Assembly: GCA_023433985.1 (NCBI GenBank)
Contig: JAEYTN010000124.1
Coordinates: 1-11,399 of the forward strand
DNA: 11,399 nucleotides
Direction of reading: 5' to 3'
DNA from: Pseudomonadota bacterium
GTDB lineage: Bacteria > Pseudomonadota > Alphaproteobacteria > Rhizobiales > Devosiaceae
The translations under genes were made by a program, and so were the position numbers. The notes beneath the pieces were generated by a model. The model made no database searches. It was given only the letters and a program-made list of their open reading frames with translations, and was not told where the DNA came from. Numbering within the stretch: position 1 is the first letter of the stretch; every line of letters starts with the position of its first letter. Shown piece by piece: positions 7,603 through 11,399 of the stretch.

Positions 7603-8550
7603 TTGACCCGTAAGTTCATCTTCGACAGCGATGGAGGCGTCGATGACGCGCAGGCGCTGATCATGCTCGTCGCCAACGGCAAGGTGCCCGATCTGATCAC
7701 CACCGTGTTCGGCAATGTCGGCCGTGACCAGGCGACGACCAACCTGCTCGCCGTCTGCGCGCACCTGGGGGTGGAGATCCCCGTGCACGTGGGCGCCGAC
7801 CGCCCGCTGGTCCAGCCGATCATCGATGCTACGCATGTGCACGGCGAGGACGGCCTGGGCGGCGCCCGCCGGCCCGAGAAGCAGGCGCTGTCGGCCTCCA
7901 ACGATGGCGTGGGCGAGCTGCGCCGCGCTTTCGGCGATGCCGCGGCAAGGGGCGAACGCGTCGATATCCTGATGATCGGCCCGCTGACCAACCTGGCGCT
8001 GGCGCTGCGGCTCGAGCCGCAAATCGTCGACGGCATCGGCACCCTCACCATCATGGGCGGCAACGTCTACGGCCGCGGCAACACCACGCCGGCGGCCGAG
8101 TTCAACATCTATGCCGATCCCGAGGCGGCCCATGTGGTGCTCACGGCCGGCATCGAGACGGTCGTGGTGCCGTGGGAGACGTGCACCACCCACTTCATGG
8201 AAGGCGAGCGCGTCGACGCGCTGTTCGACAGCATCCCGCCGGGCTCCCTCAAGGATTTCTCCCACGCCCTCGTCTCGCACGCGCGCCAGAACGGCATGCG
8301 CCGCGGCAATCCGGACCGCTTCCTCTATGTCGATCCGCTGGCTGCCGCCGTGGTGCTGAACCCGTCGGTCGTCACTCGGTCCATTCACGCGTCTTCCAGT
8401 GTCGCGCTGGCGCCGGGGCTGACCCGCGGCATGACGCTGGTCGATCCCTCGGGGCGACTCGGCACGCCGAAGATCACGTTCGTCGAGGAAGTCGACATCG
8501 CCAAGGTCGATGCCCTCTACGCCCGTTCTGCCGCCCATAGGCCTGGATAG
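7603..8550 (+). CDS. Inosine/uridine-preferring-type nucleoside hydrolase
   Basis: Nucleoside hydrolases cleave the N-glycosidic bond of ribonucleosides to free base and ribose using a bound calcium ion. The 315 residues are family length. The N-terminal calcium motif is FIFDSDGGVDDAQALI, with Asp8, Asp10, Asp14 and Asp15; Gly11 replaces the usual proline of DTDPGxDD. ILMIGPLTNLALAL, IMGGNVYGRGNTTPAAEFNIYADPEAA and the C-terminal YVDPLAAAVVLNP are typical of the family. The specificity cannot be told from the sequence. The chosen start is TTG at 7603, with AAGGA 11 nt upstream; it places the aspartates at the usual distance from the N-terminus. An in-frame ATG at 7555 would add 16 basic residues with no ribosome-binding site. 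There are no signal peptide or membrane segments. Confidence 0.88.
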   Translation: MTRKFIFDSDGGVDDAQALIMLVANGKVPDLITTVFGNVGRDQATTNLLAVCAHLGVEIPVHVGADRPLVQPIIDATHVHGEDGLGGARRPEKQALSASNDGVGELRRAFGDAAARGERVDILMIGPLTNLALALRLEPQIVDGIGTLTIMGGNVYGRGNTTPAAEFNIYADPEAAHVVLTAGIETVVVPWETCTTHFMEGERVDALFDSIPPGSLKDFSHALVSHARQNGMRRGNPDRFLYVDPLAAAVVLNPSVVTRSIHASSSVALAPGLTRGMTLVDPSGRLGTPKITFVEEVDIAKVDALYARSAAHRPG

Positions 8551-8553
8551 CGA

Positions 8554-8576
8554 GCTGCCGACGCGGGAAAGGCAGC
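8554..8576 (+). terminator. Weak hairpin downstream of the nucleoside hydrolase
   Basis: GCTGCC (8554-8559) and GGCAGC (8571-8576) form a 6-bp stem with an 11-nt loop, starting 3 bp after the stop codon. There is no T-run, so it may be a transcript-end stabiliser or simply chance. Confidence 0.25.
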
Positions 8577-8604
8577 GCCCGCAACCCAACCGCCACTCAC
8601 GCGC

Positions 8605-8636
8605 GTTACCTCGGAACCCGTTGCCTCCGAGGTAAC
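8605..8636 (+). promoter_or_regulatory. Perfect inverted repeat covering the ribosome-binding site of the response regulator
   Basis: GTTACCTCGGA (8605-8615) and TCCGAGGTAAC (8626-8636) are exact reverse complements with a 10-nt gap. The GAGG Shine-Dalgarno (8629-8632) of the ORF starting at 8639 lies inside the right arm. In RNA it would form an 11-bp hairpin that hides the ribosome-binding site. As DNA it could instead be an operator with two half-sites 21 bp apart, two helical turns. It has no T-run, so it is a poor terminator. Confidence 0.65.
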
Positions 8637-8638
8637 CC

Positions 8639-9061
8639 ATGTCCCAACCCGACACCCGCCCCACGATCCTCATCGTCGAGGACGAATGGCTGATCGGCGA
8701 AGACCTGAAGGCCCGGCTCGAAGCGCTGGGCGCCCGCGTCATCGGCCCCGCCGGCAACTGCGCCGCCGCGCTCGAGGCGATCTGGAACGAGCGGCCCGAT
8801 TTCGCCTATGTCGACACGCGCCTCGGCTCCGAAACCTGCGAACTGGTGCTTGAGGAGCTGGACCGACAGGCCATCCCAATGGTCATCGCCACCGGCCACG
8901 CCCAGCCCGACTGGCCGCCCTACCTCGACGGCCGCACGGTGATCGGCAAGCCCTACGAGCAACCGGCCCTGGAGCAATCCTACACCGGCCTCACGGCCGG
9001 CCGCCGGCAAAACAAAACCCCGGCCTCCTGGGAGACCGGGGTTTCCAAATGGTCGGAGTAG
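8639..9061 (+). CDS. Single-domain response regulator (CheY-like receiver)
   Basis: A stand-alone receiver domain, likely accepting phosphate from a histidine kinase and signalling by protein contact. Key residues are present: Asp15 in ILIVEDEWLI, the phospho-acceptor Asp59 in FAYVDTRLGSE, Thr85 in MVIATGHAQ and Lys104 in VIGKPY. ILIVEDEWLIGEDLKARLEALGA followed by VIGPAGN resembles receivers paired with HWE-type kinases in alphaproteobacteria; no kinase gene is in the window. The receiver ends near residue 118, and no DNA-binding domain follows. The remaining 22 residues are read through the terminator of the antisense tRNA-Pro and into its 3' end, where a TAG lies at 9059-9061. The GAGG 6 nt before the ATG lies in a perfect inverted repeat. 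Domain call sure; natural C-terminus less so. Confidence 0.88.
   Translation: MSQPDTRPTILIVEDEWLIGEDLKARLEALGARVIGPAGNCAAALEAIWNERPDFAYVDTRLGSETCELVLEELDRQAIPMVIATGHAQPDWPPYLDGRTVIGKPYEQPALEQSYTGLTAGRRQNKTPASWETGVSKWSE
9009..9044 (-). terminator. Intrinsic terminator of tRNA-Pro
   Basis: On the minus strand, six bases after the tRNA CCA end, AAACCCCGG (9044-9036) pairs with CCGGGGTTT (9023-9015) over nine base pairs. The tail TTTTGTTTT runs from 9017 to 9009. It is a clear intrinsic terminator, and it lies within the 3' end of the response-regulator ORF on the other strand. Confidence 0.85.
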
Positions 9062-9126
9062 AGTGATTCGAACACTCGACCCCCTGCTCCCGAAGCAGGT
9101 GCGCTACCAGGCTGCGCTATACTCCG
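9050..9126 (-). tRNA. tRNA-Pro, anticodon CGG
   Basis: A 77-nt cloverleaf is read on the minus strand. The acceptor arms CGGAGTA and TACTCCG pair perfectly. The D arm carries GCGC/GCGC, the anticodon stem is CCTGC/GCAGG with loop TTCGGGA (anticodon CGG at 9092-9090), the variable loop has five bases, and the T arm is GAGTG-TTCGAAT-CACTC. Discriminator A and an encoded CCA end the molecule. A first base of C fits tRNA-Pro. Its 3' 12 nt overlap, antisense, the end of the response-regulator ORF. Confidence 0.97.
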
Positions 9127-9199
9127 CCAGGTGCCATGATACCGCCTGAACGCCGGAAACTCGGGATTGTTGCCGGCAGCGGTCATCGGGTTGCGCGGC

Positions 9200-9228
9200 G
9201 TTATAGCGGGGAGGCCCCGGGCGTGCAA
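9200..9228 (-). promoter_or_regulatory. Promoter of tRNA-Pro
   Basis: On the minus strand TTGCAC (9228-9223) is followed after a 17-nt spacer by TATAAC (9205-9200), close to the housekeeping consensus. Transcription would begin near 9193, about 67 nt before the mature tRNA. The -35 region shares a 13-base identical stretch with the dnaK promoter. Confidence 0.75.
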
Positions 9229-9295
9229 GCGCCGATATGCACGGCCACCGCGCTTGGTTGCCTCGCGTGGTGAACCGTTGTAACAACCGCGCCGT

Positions 9296-9370
<75 letters not shown>

Positions 9371-9377
9371 GTTTCCT

Positions 9378-10876
9378 TCACCGCCCAACCACCGGAATCG
9401 ACCGTGTCACCGTGCGCTGCGCGCCGTCGGCCCTGCGCAGCGTTGCCGTGGCGATGAGTTCGCCCGGCCGCGCGCCCGTGTCGAACGTGGCGGAGTAGCT
9501 TTGTTCGAAGGGGTTGGTGGGGTCGGAGGCGGATGGGTCGGGTTGGAGGTCGAGCCGTAGCGGGGCGCCGCCGGGTGGGGTGATCGTGGCTTCGAGCGTA
9601 GTGGGGGCGACCGCGTCCTGCGTCGGGAGGCGCAGGTGGACCGTGAGGCGTCCGGTGGCGCCTGCCTGGTAGGCAGGCTGGTCGGTGGCGACGGCGACGC
9701 CGATCAACTGGACGGCCTGGCCCAGCGCAGTGAGGATTTCGTCGCGCGGCTTGACCGGCACGGCGGCGAGCGCCGCCTCTGCGCCCTGGCGCAGCGTCGT
9801 GAGCACAAAATCCTGCACCGAAGTGTCGTTGAGGATGGCGTCGCGAAGCTCGTGGGATAGACGACCCGGTCGCCGAGCACGGCGCTGTCGCGCAGCACGG
9901 TGCCGTCCCCGTCCCAGCTGGTGCGCACGGTGAGCTCGGCCTCGCCGGCGCCGGTCGTGAGCGCGAAATGCTCGGGTGTGCGCTGATCGACGCCGACCAC
10001 CATCGCGTCCTCGATGCCGGCGGGGAGCGGGGCGTCGAACACCTTCTGCAGGGCGACCTGGCGCCGCTCGACCTCGCCGAGGTCGGGCAGCGCGGCCACC
10101 TCGACGCCGGGCCAGTTGAGGGCAGCCCAGGTCTCGGGCGAGCCGGCGACAAAGCCGCCATCGCCGGTGCAGCAGCCCTCGTAGCTGGGCATGAGCTCGA
10201 AGGTCGAAGGCCAGCTGATGATGGTGCGGCGGAAGTTCTCGACGCCACCCAGCAGGCCCGATGCGAGGCCCCAGCCGTGGCGCATCAGCTCGAACACCTG
10301 CACCGAGCCGCGCCAGGGCGAGCCGGCGGTGACCAGCCGGCCGATGCGGCCGTCTCCCGCCTGCATCGCATAAGTACGGGCGATGAGGCCACCCATGCTG
10401 TGGCCGACCACGTCGAACCGGCCGTCCGGCAGCTCGGCCTCGATGAAGCGGGAGAGCCGCTCGGCGTTATCGAGCACGCTGAGCCGCCAGTCATAGTCGA
10501 ACACGAACAGCGTTTCGCCTTCGCGATAGCCGGCCTCCTCCAGGCGGTCGAGGAAGGGGCCGTAGACCTGCTGCGTCAGCACGCCGAGGAACGAGATCTC
10601 ACGGATCAGCCCGCAGGGCACGATGTCCGTCTCGCCGGCGAGCGCCAGGCTGGGGAACTGGCTGAACGCATCCGTCGTGCCCCACACGACCGTCTCCGCG
10701 CCATCCGGGCCGGGGCGGCAGAGGCGCGAGCCGAGGAGCCCCGGCACGAACAGCAGCGGTCGGGTCGGGGCATCCGCCTGGGCGCCCGGAGTGGCGCCGG
10801 TGGTAAGGCTGCCGGAAGCGACGAAGGCGAGAACGACGGCGGTGGCGAGGGCTGCAACGAAACCGAAAATCTTCAT
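9378..10876 (-). pseudogene. Secreted LCAT-like alpha/beta hydrolase (lipase/acyltransferase), frameshifted
   Basis: The first frame (10876 down to the break) opens with a signal peptide or N-terminal membrane segment (residues 1-34). It continues with LLFVPGLLGSRLCRPG (oxyanion region of lecithin:cholesterol acyltransferase-like lipases), LFVFDYDWRLS, the nucleophile elbow GHSMGG (Ser160) and WDGDGTVL (probable catalytic Asp324). At the CCC codon of Pro341 (9856-9854) homology moves to the next frame, where HELRDAILND continues and an Ig-like beta-rich C-terminal part runs to TGA at 9380-9378. Without the shift the first frame runs to 9704 as an Arg/Ser-rich tail typical of off-frame GC-rich DNA. 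One extra C in the CCC run would restore a 499-residue protein. The likely catalytic His lies just after the break. It could be a true pseudogene or a sequencing error in a homopolymer; substrate unknown. The ATG has no good ribosome-binding site. Confidence 0.8.
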
Positions 10877-10928
10877 TCGAACGCGGGCCGTGGAGTGACT
10901 GCGGGGCAGGCGGTTTCGCTCCCGGGCC

Positions 10929-10946
10929 GTGAACCGGCGCTGAACG
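10929..10946 (-). promoter_or_regulatory. Pair of GTTCA boxes 11 bp apart upstream of the hydrolase
   Basis: On the minus strand CGTTCAG (10946-10940) is followed by GGTTCAC (10935-10929), starting 11 bp later. The first box is identical to the three repeats at 7255-7283 and the gap of four bases is the same. It lies in the 90-bp gap between the ABC ATPase stop and the hydrolase ATG, about 55 bp before that ATG, a position where a transcription factor could act. Confidence 0.4.
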
Positions 10947-10966
10947 CTGCGTTCGGGGTCTCGCCC

Positions 10967-11399
10967 TCAGGCGAAGCGATGGGCGGTGCCGGAAACGCCG
11001 ATCGCCACCGGGCTGCCGGGGGCCGGTAACGCGCGGCTGGCGGTCTCGAAGCTCAGCGTTTCGGGGCCCGTGACGGTGACGCGGGCGTTCGGACCGACAT
11101 GCTCGATGGCGACGAGGGTCCAGGGCGATGGGCCGGCGGCGATGGTCAGTTGCTCCGGCCGGAGCAGCAGTTGTGCCGGGCCGTCGGGGCCGGCTGCGGC
11201 AAGCGGGCCGAACGGCGTCGCGGCCATCCCCCCGTTCACACCGGCCTCGAGCAGGATGGCCGGCCCGAGGAACTCGGCCGTCGCCGGGTCGCGGGGGTGG
11301 AGGTAGAGCTCGCGCGGGCTGCCGGCCTGCACCAGCCTTCCCTGCCGCAGCACCACCAGCTGGTCGGCGAAGCTCATCGCCTCCTCCTGGTCGTGCGTG
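10967..11399 (-). CDS. ABC transporter ATP-binding protein, C-terminal part, cut by the right window edge
   Basis: About 143 C-terminal residues of an importer ATPase are visible. The reading frame at the edge gives THDQEEAMSFADQLVVLRQG, i.e. the switch-histidine (H-loop) motif and following strand, then GRLVQAGSPRELYLHPRDP and ATAEFLGPAILLEA. The remainder is a TOBE-type regulatory domain (LLLRPEQLTI, VEHVGPNARVTVTG-like). This layout belongs to the CUT1/PotA/FbpC group of ATPases for sugars, polyamines or ferric iron. The substrate cannot be decided, because the Walker motifs and the permease genes lie outside the window. An ATG at 11377 is internal (the Met in EEAM), not the start. The stop is 90 bp before the hydrolase on the same strand. 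Confidence 0.9.
   Translation of the reverse strand, partial: THDQEEAMSFADQLVVLRQGRLVQAGSPRELYLHPRDPATAEFLGPAILLEAGVNGGMAATPFGPLAAAGPDGPAQLLLRPEQLTIAAGPSPWTLVAIEHVGPNARVTVTGPETLSFETASRALPAPGSPVAIGVSGTAHRFA

Noticed and set aside
6127..8550. 807-codon plus-strand ORF seeming to fuse a long N-terminal part to the nucleoside hydrolase
   Set aside because: Up to about 7225 it is an out-of-frame reading of hemW (Arg/Pro-rich), then it crosses the intergenic repeat and parS region; only the part from about 7603 has family homology.

Overview
The window is a GC-rich chromosomal segment from an alphaproteobacterium, most likely a Hyphomicrobiales member close to Devosiaceae. The taxon is inferred from gene order (hrcA-grpE and dnaK beside rph-rdgB-hemW), an alphaproteobacterial sigma-32-type promoter before dnaK, a dispersed palindromic repeat of a kind I associate with this group, and a parS-like site. 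It looks like an origin-side, housekeeping-rich region; there is no phage, insertion sequence or CRISPR array.

Left part (1-4584), protein folding: the 5' half of dnaK (minus, running off the left edge) has a clear promoter and a leader of about 120 nt. A plus-strand three-gene island follows: a small secreted cysteine-pair protein, nicotinamidase pncA, and a second copy of the small protein family. It converges on grpE and shares a perfect bidirectional terminator with it. grpE and the heat-shock repressor gene hrcA are on the minus strand; grpE may also have its own promoter.

Centre (4682-7225), a tight plus-strand operon: rph (RNase PH), rdgB (non-canonical NTP pyrophosphatase, TGATG overlap) and hemW (radical-SAM heme chaperone, TTG start inside the end of rdgB). 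The next 377 bp carry no gene but hold three 11-bp-phased CGTTCAG repeats, a parS-like ParB site and a palindromic repeat.

Right part (7603-11399): a nucleoside hydrolase with a TTG start, and a single-domain response regulator whose ribosome-binding site lies in a perfect 11-bp inverted repeat. The end of that ORF runs through the terminator and 3' end of an antisense tRNA-Pro(CGG). Then come divergent tRNA-Gln(TTG), a secreted LCAT-like alpha/beta hydrolase broken by an apparent one-base deletion just before its predicted catalytic His, and the C-terminal part of an ABC-transporter ATPase running off the right edge.

Most genes are ordinary core genes. The less ordinary content is in the small paralogs around pncA, the regulatory DNA (parS, phased GTTCA boxes, ribosome-binding-site hairpin) and the crowded tRNA region. 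I see no convincing evidence for a wholly new multi-gene system.
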